A DNA stretch of 64,000 bases from contig DFXU01000049.1 in the NCBI GenBank assembly GCA_002383285.1, positions 1-64,000 of the forward strand. The letters are read 5' to 3'. Shown piece after piece: positions 44,478 through 53,745 of this stretch. Position 1 is the stretch's first letter. Each line of letters starts with the position of its first letter. Source of the DNA: Caryophanales bacterium UBA4100. Lineage in GTDB: Bacteria; Bacillota; Bacilli; Paenibacillales; UBA4045. Position numbers and translations under genes: made by a program. The notes under the pieces are model-generated. The model was not told the DNA's origin, ran no database searches, and saw only the letters and a program-made list of their open reading frames with translations.

Positions 44478-45425
44478 ATGTATCAAGCAATCGTTATCGG
44501 AACAGGGCCAGCTGGACTAACAGCTGCGATCTACCTTGCTCGCGCAAATCTCAGCCCGCTCATTATTGAAGGGCCTGAACCTGGAGGTCAACTAACCACT
44601 ACTACGGAGGTAGAGAATTTCCCTGGATTTCCTGATGGCATTATGGGACCGGAGCTTATGGACAATATGCGTAAACAGGCTATTCGCTTTGGCGCAGAGT
44701 TTCGTACGGGTTGGGTTAACTCCATTGATCTATCTGAACGCCCTTTCAAGCTTCAGGTCGAAGGCCATGGTGAGCTTGTTTCTCAATCCATCATTATCTC
44801 TACGGGTGCCTCTGCAAAATTGTTAGGTATTCCTAATGAGAAGGAAAGTATGGGGCGTGGCGTAAGCACTTGCGCAACCTGTGATGGATTCTTCTTCCGT
44901 GGTAAGAAGATTATTGTAGTTGGTGGCGGAGATTCAGCAATGGAGGAGGCTAATTTCTTAACTCGCTTTGCTACGGAAGTCCATGTTGTCCACCGTCGTG
45001 ATGAATTACGTGCATCCAAGATTATGCAAGATCGTGCTCGTGAGAATAACAAAGTTACCTGGGGACTTGGTCAAATTCCAGTTGAGGTCATCTCTGGTGA
45101 GAAGGGTGTAACTGGACTAAAGGTGAGACATGCGGAGACTGGTATCGAACGAGTCATTGAGACCGATGGTATCTTCGTTGCAATTGGTCATAATCCGAAT
45201 ACAGAGTTCCTGAAGGGGCAGCTAGAGACGGATACAATCGGATATCTCGTAGTAAAGCCAGGTACCTCCGAGACGAACATTGCTGGTGTGTTCGCTTGTG
45301 GTGACGTTCAGGATAGCAAGTATCGCCAGGCTATTACAGCCGCTGGAAGTGGATGTATGGCCGCTTTAGACTGCGAGAAATTCTTAGAAGGCAGTATGGT
45401 CCACGATTGGAGCGTATCTCTCTAG
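44478..45425 (+). CDS. trxB: thioredoxin reductase
   Basis: A 315-aa FAD/NADPH enzyme that reduces thioredoxin. FAD motif [12 protein letters not shown] at 8-19, redox-active disulfide Cys132-Cys135 in CATCDG, NADPH motif [10 protein letters not shown], and the C-terminal [17 protein letters not shown] precedes the ATG. Same-strand block trxB-glk-rapZ. Confidence 0.97.
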   Translation: MYQAIVIGTGPAGLTAAIYLARANLSPLIIEGPEPGGQLTTTTEVENFPGFPDGIMGPELMDNMRKQAIRFGAEFRTGWVNSIDLSERPFKLQVEGHGELVSQSIIISTGASAKLLGIPNEKESMGRGVSTCATCDGFFFRGKKIIVVGGGDSAMEEANFLTRFATEVHVVHRRDELRASKIMQDRARENNKVTWGLGQIPVEVISGEKGVTGLKVRHAETGIERVIETDGIFVAIGHNPNTEFLKGQLETDTIGYLVVKPGTSETNIAGVFACGDVQDSKYRQAITAAGSGCMAALDCEKFLEGSMVHDWSVSL

Positions 45426-45487
45426 TAAGGGAAGCATCTTCTTACGTGGACCTGATTTTTCGTTTTAATTCTAATTCGAGGTGAACT

Positions 45488-46435
45488 ATGTCAGAGCAAA
45501 TTTATATTGGTGTGGATTTAGGCGGAACTTCGATTAAGACGGGATTGTGTGACCAAGAGGGTCAATTGTTGAAGGTAATCGAAACCCCCACACAGACCGA
45601 TCTGGGTACAGAGGCAGTATTGAATAATATTGCAGCAAGCACACGACTTATTGTCGAGGACTCTGCCTATTCCTGGGATCAGGTTATGGGTATAGGAGCT
45701 GGCATTCCAGGGTTTATGGATTTCGATGAAGGGTTTATGCACTTCTCTCCGAATTTACCATTAACCAATGTTCCGATTAAGAATATTCTAGAAGAAAAGC
45801 TGGGCAAGACGGTCATCATTAATAATGATGCGAACGTGGCAGCGCTCGGTGAAGCTTGGAGCGGAGCGGGCAAGGGTGTTAATATTCTGGTCTGCTACAC
45901 ATTAGGTACGGGCGTAGGCGGCGGCATTATCATCAATGGTAATATTCTACAAGGCTCATCCGGAATGGGTGGGGAGCTTGGGCATATGGCCATTGTACCT
46001 GATCTAGAAGCGATTCAATGCGGCTGTGGTCAGATGGGCTGCTTAGAGACGGTTGCCTCCGCGACAGGGATTATACGGATGGCTAATGATGCTGTAGAGC
46101 GTGGAGATCGTACAATGTTAGTTGATGTTCTACACATCACAGCGAAGGATGTATTCGATGCCGCGAAGGCGGGCGACGAGACAGCGGACCGTATTATTAA
46201 GCGTGCGGCCTTCTATCTGGGTAAGTCCATGGCGACGATTTCAGTAACGATTAATCCGAACCGATTCGTAATCGGTGGAGGTGTTTCGAATGCAGGCGAT
46301 ATTATATTGAAGCCTGTACAAGAGGTGTTCAAGAAATTTGCACCCCTTAAAGCGCAGGAGAATGTTGAAATTGTGATAGCGAAGCTAGGTAACAACGCTG
46401 GTGTTATAGGTGCAGCTGGCCTCTGCTTACGTTGA
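45488..46435 (+). CDS. glk: ROK-family glucokinase
   Basis: A 315-aa glucokinase. Phosphate-binding DLGGTSIK near residue 10, substrate motif GELGHM and the ROK zinc motif CGCGQMGCLE are all present. Converts cytosolic glucose to glucose 6-phosphate. In Bacillus a Nudix gene (yvcI) occupies the place between trxB and yvcJ, so the gene here is a lineage-specific replacement. CGAGGTG precedes the ATG. Confidence 0.94.
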   Translation: MSEQIYIGVDLGGTSIKTGLCDQEGQLLKVIETPTQTDLGTEAVLNNIAASTRLIVEDSAYSWDQVMGIGAGIPGFMDFDEGFMHFSPNLPLTNVPIKNILEEKLGKTVIINNDANVAALGEAWSGAGKGVNILVCYTLGTGVGGGIIINGNILQGSSGMGGELGHMAIVPDLEAIQCGCGQMGCLETVASATGIIRMANDAVERGDRTMLVDVLHITAKDVFDAAKAGDETADRIIKRAAFYLGKSMATISVTINPNRFVIGGGVSNAGDIILKPVQEVFKKFAPLKAQENVEIVIAKLGNNAGVIGAAGLCLR

Positions 46436-46513
46436 GCTTGAGTTTAGGGGTCCGTTCACTTATTACGTTTACGTAAACCGTCCTTTATTTTTTTGGAAAG
46501 GTAGGAACCTGAG

Positions 46514-47395
46514 ATGAAAGAAGAAGCACGTATCGCGGAGCTCGTCATTATTACCGGAATGTCGGGGGCTGGAAAAACGATTGCAGTGCAGAGTCTTGAG
46601 GATCTCGGGTTTTTCTGCGTCGATAATTTACCGCCGGCTCTTATACCGAAATTTGCTGAATTAATCGAACAATCGAGTGGGAAGATTGGGAAGGTCGCAT
46701 TGGTTATCGATCTTAGAGGCCGAGAATTCTTCACATCATTATCAGAGTCCCTAAGATTTCTCAAGGATAATCACACAATTAATTACGAAATTCTGTTCCT
46801 TGAATCGAAGGATAGCATACTTGTGCAGCGTTATAAGGAAAGCCGACGCCGGCATCCGCTTGCCCCTGAAGGTCTGCCTCTCGATGGTATTGAGCTCGAA
46901 CGTAAGCTGCTTGAAGAATTAAAGGGCTTAGCTACTCAGGTCATTGATACAAGTGATATAAAGCCTAATAAGCTTAAGGAATTGATTGTCTCTAGATTTA
47001 ACAACAGGCAAGCGAGTGGAATTACGATCAATTTGACCTCCTTCGGGTTTAAATATGGGGTGCCGATCGATGCGGATCTCATATTCGATGTCAGATTTCT
47101 ACCCAATCCACATTATATTGAGCATCTACGTCCTCGTACAGGGATGGATGAAGAGGTTTATGATTATGTGATGAAGTGGTCGGAAACCCAAATTTTCTTA
47201 ACTAAGCTATTAGATATGTTGAATTTTCTGATCCCTCAATATAATAAAGAAGGAAAAAGCCAGGTTGTTATTGGTATAGGGTGTACTGGTGGTAAGCATC
47301 GTTCCGTGGCAATAGCCGAATTCCTAGGTAAGCGGTTGGAGACAAGAGAGTCAGAGACAGTAAGAGTGAGCCACAGGGACTCAGATCGCGACTAG
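46514..47395 (+). CDS. rapZ: RapZ-like nucleotide-binding protein
   Basis: A 293-aa P-loop protein (YvcJ/RapZ). Walker A GMSGAGKT is at 15-22; the C-terminal domain has [18 protein letters not shown]. In enterobacteria RapZ controls an sRNA for GlmS; in Firmicutes it binds and hydrolyses nucleotides and affects competence and wall metabolism. First of the conserved rapZ-yvcK-whiA-crh series. Confidence 0.95.
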   Translation: MKEEARIAELVIITGMSGAGKTIAVQSLEDLGFFCVDNLPPALIPKFAELIEQSSGKIGKVALVIDLRGREFFTSLSESLRFLKDNHTINYEILFLESKDSILVQRYKESRRRHPLAPEGLPLDGIELERKLLEELKGLATQVIDTSDIKPNKLKELIVSRFNNRQASGITINLTSFGFKYGVPIDADLIFDVRFLPNPHYIEHLRPRTGMDEEVYDYVMKWSETQIFLTKLLDMLNFLIPQYNKEGKSQVVIGIGCTGGKHRSVAIAEFLGKRLETRESETVRVSHRDSDRD

Positions 47396-47429
47396 GGTAA
47401 GCTGGCTTGTTAAGTTAGGGGATGAGTAG

Positions 47430-48485
47430 ATGAAATTAAATACAGGGATAAAACATGTGCCCCGTATTGTCGTAATCGGAGGAGGAACGGGTCTCTCAGT
47501 CATGCTGCGTGGTCTTAAGCATAAGCCGCTCGACATAACAGCAATTGTTACTGTAGCGGATGATGGCGGAAGCTCTGGAATTCTAAGATCGGAATTGAAT
47601 ATCCCTCCTCCAGGAGACATACGTAATGTATTGGTTGCTCTGGCAGACGTGGAGCCGATGCTAGAGAAGGTGCTGGAATACCGATTTCGTACAGGAAATG
47701 GATTAGCAGGTCATAGTTTGGGCAATCTTATTCTAGCAGCAATGAAAGATATAACCGGTGATTTTGTTACTGGAGTGAAGGAATTAAGTAAGGTGCTCGC
47801 GGTTAGAGGGAGGGTGCTTCCTGCATCTGGTCAAGCGATCGTACTTAAGGCGGAACTGGACAATGGCGAGATTATCGAGGGTGAATCTCAGATTCCTCTC
47901 GCCAAGCATCCAATCAAGCGTGTATTCCTCGAGCCTGCGGATGCTAAACCTCTTGAAGAAGCTTTGGACGCTCTTCGAGAGGCCGATGCCATACTAGTAG
48001 GACCGGGAAGCTTGTTCACGAGCATATTACCTAATTTGCTCGTTCCACAGATGGCTAAGACGATTGAACAATCATCAGCGCTTAAGATGTATGTATGCAA
48101 TGTGATGACTCAGCCTGGCGAGACGGATCATTATAGCGTAAGCGATCATTTACGAGCTATTGAGAATCATGTTGGCTGCCGGCTCTTCGATTATGTCATT
48201 GTCAATAATGGTGACATACCTGCTGATGTTGTAGAACGATATGCAGAGCAAGGCGCAGCTAAAGTAAGATTAGATTTGGATAAGGTTTCAGAGCTTGGCT
48301 ATCAGATTATCGCCGACAAGCTGGTATTATTCCAAACTTATTTACGCCATGATGCTAGTAGGCTAAGCGGTCATATTAACCGTTTGGTGAAGGAATGGCT
48401 GAGCAAAGAAGAGGTGAAACGGCATGTCATTCGCAGCCCAGACGAAGAAAGAGCTAACCCAAGTCGAAGCAGCTCCGTGCTGTGA
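47430..48485 (+). CDS. yvcK: gluconeogenesis factor YvcK
   Basis: A 351-aa CofD-like UDP-sugar-binding protein needed for growth on gluconeogenic carbon and for cell shape. [16 protein letters not shown] opens it; DDGGSSG and [17 protein letters not shown] follow. It is longer than the usual ~320 aa, and its last ~20 codons overlap whiA by 62 nt in another frame, so the C-terminal tail is dual coded. Confidence 0.94.
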   Translation: MKLNTGIKHVPRIVVIGGGTGLSVMLRGLKHKPLDITAIVTVADDGGSSGILRSELNIPPPGDIRNVLVALADVEPMLEKVLEYRFRTGNGLAGHSLGNLILAAMKDITGDFVTGVKELSKVLAVRGRVLPASGQAIVLKAELDNGEIIEGESQIPLAKHPIKRVFLEPADAKPLEEALDALREADAILVGPGSLFTSILPNLLVPQMAKTIEQSSALKMYVCNVMTQPGETDHYSVSDHLRAIENHVGCRLFDYVIVNNGDIPADVVERYAEQGAAKVRLDLDKVSELGYQIIADKLVLFQTYLRHDASRLSGHINRLVKEWLSKEEVKRHVIRSPDEERANPSRSSSVL

Positions 48486-49356
48486 GAAGGCAGAGCTGTC
48501 CGCACTGATTAGAATGAACGGCACAGTTCAGCTCTCTCGGCAGCGTATGATGCTGGATATCTCTACCGAGAATGCAGCAATCGCAAGGCGAATTTATACG
48601 TTGATTAAGAAGCAATATCAGATTCATGTGGAGCTGCTTGTTCGCAAAAAAATGCGATTGAAGAAAAACAACGTCTATATTGTTCGTATTCCTGATGGAG
48701 TACAAGCTCTGCTATCCGATCTTTATATTGTCTCGGAGGGCTTTCAATTTACACCGGGTATTAATCCGAAGATTGTGAAGAACGCTTGCTGTCGTCGAGC
48801 CTATCTTCGGGGGGCCTTTCTTGCTGGTGGCTCCGTGAACAATCCAGAGGGCTCATCCTATCATCTAGAAATCGCATCGATGTATGAAGAGCATTGTAAA
48901 GCTCTATGTAATTTGGCTAATAAATTTACACTCAATGCACGTTGTATCGAACGTAAGAAGGGCTTTGTGCTCTATATTAAGGAAGGCGAGAAAATTATTG
49001 AATTCCTCAATATTATAGGCGCGCACCAAGCGCTATTCAAGTTTGAGGATGTCCGGATCATGCGGGATATGCGGAATTCGGTTAATCGAATAGTGAATTG
49101 TGAGACGGCTAACTTGAATAAAACCATTGGAGCTGCGGTGCGGCAAATTGAGAATATAAGATTACTGGAGAAAGAGATAGGGCTGCACACATTACCTGAT
49201 CGACTTCGTGAGGTGGCTGAGGTTAGGATTCAGCATCCCGATATGAACCTAACTGAGGTGGGAGAGATGCTTCGGGGTAAGGTCAGTAAATCGGGTGTTA
49301 ACCATAGATTGAGAAAAATCGATGAAATGGCAGAAAAAATCAGGGAACAGCGGTAG
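48424..49356 (+). CDS. whiA: DNA-binding protein WhiA
   Basis: A 310-aa protein with an N-terminal degenerate LAGLIDADG homing-endonuclease-like domain ([17 protein letters not shown]) and a C-terminal helix-turn-helix ([20 protein letters not shown]). Involved in division and chromosome segregation in Bacillus. [12 protein letters not shown] is the canonical N-terminus and GAAGAGGTGAAA the ribosome site, so the start within yvcK is secure. Confidence 0.96.
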   Translation: MSFAAQTKKELTQVEAAPCCEKAELSALIRMNGTVQLSRQRMMLDISTENAAIARRIYTLIKKQYQIHVELLVRKKMRLKKNNVYIVRIPDGVQALLSDLYIVSEGFQFTPGINPKIVKNACCRRAYLRGAFLAGGSVNNPEGSSYHLEIASMYEEHCKALCNLANKFTLNARCIERKKGFVLYIKEGEKIIEFLNIIGAHQALFKFEDVRIMRDMRNSVNRIVNCETANLNKTIGAAVRQIENIRLLEKEIGLHTLPDRLREVAEVRIQHPDMNLTEVGEMLRGKVSKSGVNHRLRKIDEMAEKIREQR

Positions 49357-49450
49357 TGTGTTTAAAAGAATAATGGTATAATGAGAGACAAAAAGTATTA
49401 TGATCGATATCAGCGTGAATGCTGTTACACTGTATGGGGGGTTTTGATGA

Positions 49451-49720
49451 ATGGCAAGACGGCCCGTTGTCGTCAAATTAAAGACTGGTTTACATGCTCG
49501 ACCTGCGGCTTTATTCGTTCAAGAGGCTAATAAGTTTTCTTCTGAGGTTTTCGTGGAGAAGGACGATAAGAAAGTGAATGCCAAGAGTATTATGGGTATC
49601 ATGAGCTTAGCTATTAGTACGAATACCGAGGTCTACATCAGTGCAGAGGGTTCTGACGCTGATCAGGCTGTAAACGCTTTAGTTGGACTAGTGAGCAAGG
49701 AAGAACTAGAGAACCAATAA
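49451..49720 (+). CDS. crh: HPr-family protein at the crh locus, with His15
   Basis: An 89-aa HPr-like phosphocarrier. By position and sequence (ARPAALFVQEANKF, KKVNAKSIMGIMSLA) it is the Crh orthologue. Bacillus Crh has Gln15 and cannot take phosphate from Enzyme I. Here residue 15 is His (TGLHARPA), and Ser46, the HprK target, is also present. It could therefore work in the PTS, in CcpA co-repression, or both. A run of G precedes the ATG. Confidence 0.92.
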   Translation: MARRPVVVKLKTGLHARPAALFVQEANKFSSEVFVEKDDKKVNAKSIMGIMSLAISTNTEVYISAEGSDADQAVNALVGLVSKEELENQ

Positions 49721-49735
49721 TAGTACGTACATACA

Positions 49736-49768
49736 AGGGACTGACCCTAATTTGGGCGGTCTCTTTTT
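49736..49768 (+). terminator. terminator after crh
   Basis: AGGGACTGACCC (49736-49747) pairs with GGGCGGTCTCT (49754-49764), with one bulged A, followed by T residues. Confidence 0.8.
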
Positions 49769-49795
49769 GACGTTCTAACAAGGATTGTGATAATG

Positions 49796-49840
49796 AAAAA
49801 AAGGCTTCCACCAGCAGAAAAATATCTACTGAAGGAAGTC
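49796..49840 (-). terminator. terminator of clpP
   Basis: Minus-strand stem from GACTTCC (49834-49840) and GGAAGCC (49803-49809), with partial inner pairing, then seven T residues (49802-49796). 26 nt after the clpP stop. Confidence 0.75.
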
Positions 49841-49865
49841 CCCCTAATTGGCTGATCAATTATTA

Positions 49866-50447
49866 TTATAGTTTCTCAAGTACACTGTCAACAATACCGT
49901 ATTCTGTAGATTCCTTAGCAGTCATAAAGTAATCGCGATCTGTATCCTTCTCAATTCGTTTCAGGGTTTGTCCTGTACGCTCTGCCAGGATCGTGTTGAG
50001 CTTATCGCGAAGCTTGAGAATTCGCTTGGCACGGATCTCTATATCACTTGCCTGACCCTCGGCTCCACCGAGCGGTTGATGTATCATGACTTCACTGTTC
50101 GGGAGTGCGTATCGCTTGCCCTTCTGACCGGCAGCTAGTAAGAAGGCGCCCATCGAAGCGGCCATACCAATACAGATTGTGGATACATCGGGTTTAATGA
50201 ACTGCATGGTGTCATATATAGCCATACCTGAAGTGATTGAACCACCTGGACTATTAATGTAGAGGTGAATGTCTTTCTCTGGATCATCTGCGGCTAGGAA
50301 CAACAGTTGAGCGATAATGGTATTCGCTACAATATCGTTAATCGGAGTACCTAAGAAGATGATACGGTCCTTTAATAAACGAGAATAGATATCATACGAT
50401 CTCTCGCCACGATTCGTTTGTTCGATGACCATTGGTATTAAGCTCAT
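49866..50447 (-). CDS. clpP: ATP-dependent Clp protease proteolytic subunit
   Basis: A 193-aa serine protease forming the tetradecameric barrel used by ClpC, ClpX and ClpE. The nucleophile Ser lies in [11 protein letters not shown], the His in [12 protein letters not shown], and the Asp in EKDTDRD. GGAGG precedes the ATG by about 10 nt. Upstream a sigma-A promoter overlaps a CtsR operator, so it should be heat inducible. Neighbouring tRNA-Arg repeats the Bacillus order. Confidence 0.98.
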   Translation of the reverse strand: MSLIPMVIEQTNRGERSYDIYSRLLKDRIIFLGTPINDIVANTIIAQLLFLAADDPEKDIHLYINSPGGSITSGMAIYDTMQFIKPDVSTICIGMAASMGAFLLAAGQKGKRYALPNSEVMIHQPLGGAEGQASDIEIRAKRILKLRDKLNTILAERTGQTLKRIEKDTDRDYFMTAKESTEYGIVDSVLEKL

Positions 50448-50502
50448 GGATTCATGCCTCCTAAAGGTTTTGTAGATCGTTTAGTTTATTCGGTTACTTA
50501 TT

Positions 50503-50531
50503 ATCTTAATCCATCTCAGATCAAAGGTCAA
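50503..50531 (-). promoter_or_regulatory. clpP promoter
   Basis: On the minus strand TTGACC (50526-50531) and TAAGAT (50503-50508) are separated by 17 nt; start about 50 nt before the ATG. Confidence 0.7.
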
Positions 50532-50553
50532 GAAAGGTCAAACATTAGTCAAA
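50526..50553. promoter_or_regulatory. CtsR operator of clpP
   Basis: Plus strand: GGTCAAG-AAA-GGTCAAA (50526-50542) fits the CtsR heptad repeat RGTCAAA-N3-RGTCAAA with one mismatch; a third heptad AGTCAAA lies at 50547-50553. It covers the clpP -35 region. Confidence 0.8.
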
Positions 50554-50557
50554 AAAA

Positions 50558-50632
50558 TGGCGCGCTCGCGAGGAATCGAACCTCGATCTCAGGCTTCGGA
50601 GGCCTACGTTATATCCGTTTAACTACGAGCGC
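50558..50632 (-). tRNA. tRNA-Arg(CCG)
   Basis: 75 nt including an encoded CCA (50558-50560). Acceptor strands GCGCTCG and CGAGCGC pair. The anticodon stem TAGGC/GCCTG encloses CTCCGAA, giving anticodon CCG (reads CGG). T loop GGTTCGATTCC is standard. Corresponds to the tRNA-Arg next to clpP in Bacillus. Confidence 0.96.
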
Positions 50633-51108
50633 ACGTGTGATTCTATGTGTTATACATCAATAGATAGCAACTGCAATTATATGTTATGAGGAGTTAAAAA
50701 TCAAGGAAGCAGCTGTAGTTGTTTTAAGGAGATCATTGATGCCGTACGAATTTCGCTAAAGCAGAGAAGGATTCGTTTTGTACATCTTGATCATTTAGAA
50801 GTCGTTAAGCTGGAATGACCACAGTAGTATTGGAGCAGCTATTTATTCCGCGGAAAGAGTATTAGGAATTGGGGACTCGAGCTGACTTCTTAGCAGCTGA
50901 TTTTACCGAATTACGTAAAAAACTCCTTGCGGCGTCCTTTATGTGCTAATTCATATATTGTGTATTAGCTGGGAATTAGGTGTAGGTATAACCCCTTTTC
51001 GAGTGGCTATTTCAGATCAGATGAACATCTTCAACCGTCTAGCCACTTTTGAGGCGGTTAATTGACCCAGTTCACCGCTCATCCACTGGATACTGGCATA
51101 TAACCACC

Positions 51109-51122
51109 CGATATAACGTTAT
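51109..51122. repeat. CGATATAACGTTAT repeat, copy 1
   Basis: 14-bp sequence repeated 51 bp further on; palindromic core ATAACGTTAT. Confidence 0.75.
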
Positions 51123-51159
51123 TCTTGATTATACTGTAAGTTTCTTAGGATTAGCCATT

Positions 51160-51176
51160 CGATATAACGTTATATC
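51160..51176. repeat. CGATATAACGTTAT repeat, copy 2 with full palindrome
   Basis: Here the repeat extends to a perfect 16-bp palindrome GATATAACGTTATATC (51161-51176). Confidence 0.75.
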
Positions 51177-51348
51177 ATCAACAAGCCAATTCGGGCTGGA
51201 TGTATTTCGTTTGCCTGATTTTTCAAGTTAATATATAGTATAGGAAGCTTTACTGGAAACGATTTAACTCTTAATTAGGCATTACCACAAGCGGATTGAG
51301 GGGAGAGGAAAGTCTTCTCCTTAGCTCTAAGCTGTTTACTTCTGACGC

Positions 51349-51377
51349 TTGCATTCTGGTAAGAATTTGGATACAAT
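51349..51377 (+). promoter_or_regulatory. promoter of the glycolytic operon
   Basis: TTGCAT (51349-51354) and TACAAT (51372-51377) with a 17-nt spacer, about 95 nt before cggR. Confidence 0.7.
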
Positions 51378-51408
51378 AAATAAGCAAGTTATATTTTTTT
51401 GACCTAAG

Positions 51409-51444
51409 TGGGACGTATTAAGTATTGTCGGGACGATTAATGTC
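51409..51444 (+). promoter_or_regulatory. CggR operator
   Basis: TGGGAC-N6-AGTA-N4-CGGGAC-N6-TGTC has the exact spacing of the CggR operator CGGGAC-N6-TGTC-N4-CGGGAC-N6-TGTC. The second unit (51429-51444) is perfect; the first is degenerate. Placed between promoter and cggR start, as in Bacillus. Confidence 0.85.
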
Positions 51445-51475
51445 CCAACGACGTTTCCAAGATGGAGTGGAACAG

Positions 51476-52495
51476 ATGAGGGAAGTATTAAACGTTCAGA
51501 AGCAGCTAATTCCCGATCTAATCGACCTATTGAAAAAACGCTATACCGTCCTCAATCACATCCTGCTTATGGGCACTGCGGGTCGAAGGACGTTGGCTGC
51601 CTCGCTCGATATGAGTGAGCGTGTGCTACGTGCTGAGACTGATTTTCTAAAGGAGCAGGGTCTACTAAGAATCGAAAGCAATGGGATGACGATTAGCTCA
51701 GCTGGTGAAGAATTACTGGCATCTATGGAGCCGATGGTAAAGGAATTGTTCGGTTTAAGCGCAATGGAAGCTCAGCTGTGCCAACGATTCGGACTAACGA
51801 CTGTTGTGGTTGTCCCCGGCGACTCTGACATCTCTTCATTCGCGAAGAGAGAATTGGGAAGGGCTGGCGCCAACGCATTGCGTAAGGTTGTAGCCAAGAA
51901 TGATATCGTTGCAGTGACTGGTGGATCCACCATGGCGGAGGTCGCTAATGAATTGAATGCGACCACTCAGTTGAAAGGAATATGTTTCGTTCCAGCTCGA
52001 GGTGGGTTAGGAGAAAGTGTGGAGTTTCAAGCGAACACGATTGCATCAGCGATGGCTAAGAGGATAGGCGGACAGTATCGGCTGTTGCATGTCCCCGATT
52101 TTCTAAGCGAGGATGCATACCAATCTCTTATTCACGAGCCGAATGTTAAGGAAATTGTAACGGTCATTCGTCAAGCTCGGATTGTCATTCATGGAATCGG
52201 GGATGCTGTACGTATGGCGGAGCGGCGAAAGCTCGGTCAGGCTACAATTGATGATTTGAAGAAGGAGGGCGCTTTGGCAGAAGCATTCGGATATTACTTC
52301 AATCGTGATGGTCAGGTCGTACATAAGATGCACACAGTTGGCCTGCGGCTTGAGGATATCCAGCAGACGGAAACCGTCATTGCAGTAGCGGGCGGACGGA
52401 GCAAGGGCGAAGCCATTAGAGCGATTATGAAGTTTGGTCACGAGGATATACTAGTGACAGATGAAGCCGCAGCTAAGATTGTTCTTGCGGAGTAA
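51476..52495 (+). CDS. cggR: central glycolytic genes regulator CggR
   Basis: A 339-aa SorC/DeoR-type repressor of the gapA operon, released by fructose 1,6-bisphosphate. N-terminal winged helix: RRTLAASLDMSERVLRAETD; effector domain from ~90 has VAVTGGSTMAEVAN. The ATG at 51476 (GGAGTGG 5 nt upstream) aligns with Bacillus CggR; the earlier TTG/ATG starts fall inside the operator. First gene of cggR-gapA-pgk-tpiA-gpmI-eno. Confidence 0.96.
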   Translation: MREVLNVQKQLIPDLIDLLKKRYTVLNHILLMGTAGRRTLAASLDMSERVLRAETDFLKEQGLLRIESNGMTISSAGEELLASMEPMVKELFGLSAMEAQLCQRFGLTTVVVVPGDSDISSFAKRELGRAGANALRKVVAKNDIVAVTGGSTMAEVANELNATTQLKGICFVPARGGLGESVEFQANTIASAMAKRIGGQYRLLHVPDFLSEDAYQSLIHEPNVKEIVTVIRQARIVIHGIGDAVRMAERRKLGQATIDDLKKEGALAEAFGYYFNRDGQVVHKMHTVGLRLEDIQQTETVIAVAGGRSKGEAIRAIMKFGHEDILVTDEAAAKIVLAE

Positions 52496-52612
52496 TCATG
52501 ATTGGATTGTCATCTTGAAGATACCATCGCTGTCACAAGCATAGTGTGTGGAATCTTTTTAGATATATGAGGTTGGTATAACCTATAAAAAATTTTTTAG
52601 GAGGAAACAAAA

Positions 52613-53617
52613 ATGGTAAAAGTAGGGATTAATGGATTTGGACGAATTGGACGTAATGTATTCCGCGCGGCGCTTAACAATCCGGAGGTAGAGATCGTTG
52701 CGATCAATGATTTGACGGATGTAAAAATGCTGGCTCACTTACTTCGTTATGATACAACTCACGGTAAATTGAACGCTAAGGTTGAAGTTGGCGAAGGCGA
52801 ACTCATCGTGAATGGCGTATCCGTTAAGGTATTCGCAGAGCGCGATCCTGCAAACCTGCCATGGGGACAATACGGCGTTGAAATCGTTGTTGAATCAACG
52901 GGTATATTCACAGATAAGGCTAAAGCTGAATTGCATCTGAAGGGCGGAGCTAAGAAGGTTATTATCTCAGCACCTGCTTCCAACGAAGATATCACTATTG
53001 TTCTTGGTGTGAACGAAGATAAATACGATGCTGCTAGCCATACTATTATCTCTAACGCTTCATGTACAACAAACTGCCTTGCACCTTTTGCCAAGGTATT
53101 GAATGATGAGTTTGGTATTGTTAAGGGAATGATGAGCACAATTCACTCCTACACGAATGATCAATCCGTACTAGATTTGCCACATAAGGACGCTCGCCGC
53201 GCACGTGCAGCAGCTGAGAACATTATCCCTTCATCCACTGGTGCTGCTAAAGCTGTTTCACTCGTGCTTCCTGAGCTTAAGGGCAAGCTGAACGGTATGG
53301 CTTTCCGCGTACCTACACCTAACGTGTCTGTAACGGATCTTGTTGTTGAATTAAGCAAGAACGTAACAGTCGATGAAGTGAATGCTGCTTTCGAGAAGGC
53401 TGCTAACGGCAAGATGAAGGGCATTCTGAACTACTCCGCTGAGCCGCTTGTATCGAGTGACTATAACGGAGATCCTGCATCATCCACGATTGACTCCCTA
53501 TCCACTATGGTTGTAGGCGATAATATGGTGAAGGTTGTTTCTTGGTACGACAATGAGTGGGGCTACTCCAGCCGCGTTGTTGACTTGATTGATTTTATCG
53601 CTAAAAAAGGTCTATAA
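52613..53617 (+). CDS. gapA: glyceraldehyde-3-phosphate dehydrogenase
   Basis: A 334-aa NAD-dependent glycolytic enzyme. NAD motif [11 protein letters not shown], catalytic Cys in [12 protein letters not shown], and [12 protein letters not shown] are present. The leader has A6T6 followed directly by AGGAGG, and a small GGTT/AACC hairpin upstream; in Bacillus the cggR-gapA junction is an mRNA processing site, which may hold here too. Confidence 0.98.
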   Translation: MVKVGINGFGRIGRNVFRAALNNPEVEIVAINDLTDVKMLAHLLRYDTTHGKLNAKVEVGEGELIVNGVSVKVFAERDPANLPWGQYGVEIVVESTGIFTDKAKAELHLKGGAKKVIISAPASNEDITIVLGVNEDKYDAASHTIISNASCTTNCLAPFAKVLNDEFGIVKGMMSTIHSYTNDQSVLDLPHKDARRARAAAENIIPSSTGAAKAVSLVLPELKGKLNGMAFRVPTPNVSVTDLVVELSKNVTVDEVNAAFEKAANGKMKGILNYSAEPLVSSDYNGDPASSTIDSLSTMVVGDNMVKVVSWYDNEWGYSSRVVDLIDFIAKKGL

Positions 53618-53643
53618 GAAATCGCATATCAGTAAGTCAACCT

Positions 53644-53665
53644 AGAGGAGAAGCAATTCTCCTCT
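53644..53665 (+). other. GCAA-tetraloop hairpin between gapA and pgk
   Basis: AGAGGAGAA (53644-53652) and TTCTCCTCT (53657-53665) form a perfect 9-bp stem closed by GCAA, a stable GNRA loop. No T tract follows. Likely stabilises the 3' end of gapA mRNA or causes partial termination. Confidence 0.65.
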
Positions 53666-53745
53666 TCCCAATGTAATAAAAGGTTTGCTTAAATATTGCG
53701 AGTTTATATGTTGTAGATAAAGTAGAAACTTTCAGGAGGCTCTTT

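Larger units (their letters stand above)
50664..51348. other. 685-bp spacer without convincing gene
   Basis: Between tRNA-Arg and the cggR promoter. Short open frames (for example ending at 50819) have no start codon or ribosome site. It contains a pair of CGATATAACGTTAT repeats (51109, 51160) and two interlocking stems at 51002-51059. It may be decayed coding sequence. Confidence 0.5.

Noticed and set aside
50454..50663. 69-aa plus-strand frame
   Set aside because: Overlaps the clpP promoter and the tRNA-Arg gene on the opposite strand.
50699..50819. Protein-like open frame (..EIIDAVRISLKQRRIRFVHL..) before a TGA at 50817
   Set aside because: No start codon or ribosome site in frame, and preceded by a stop at 50687. 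At most decayed coding sequence.
51049..51231. 60-aa plus-strand open frame containing two RYNVI segments
   Set aside because: The repetition comes from the CGATATAACGTTAT DNA repeat; no ribosome site, no recognisable fold.
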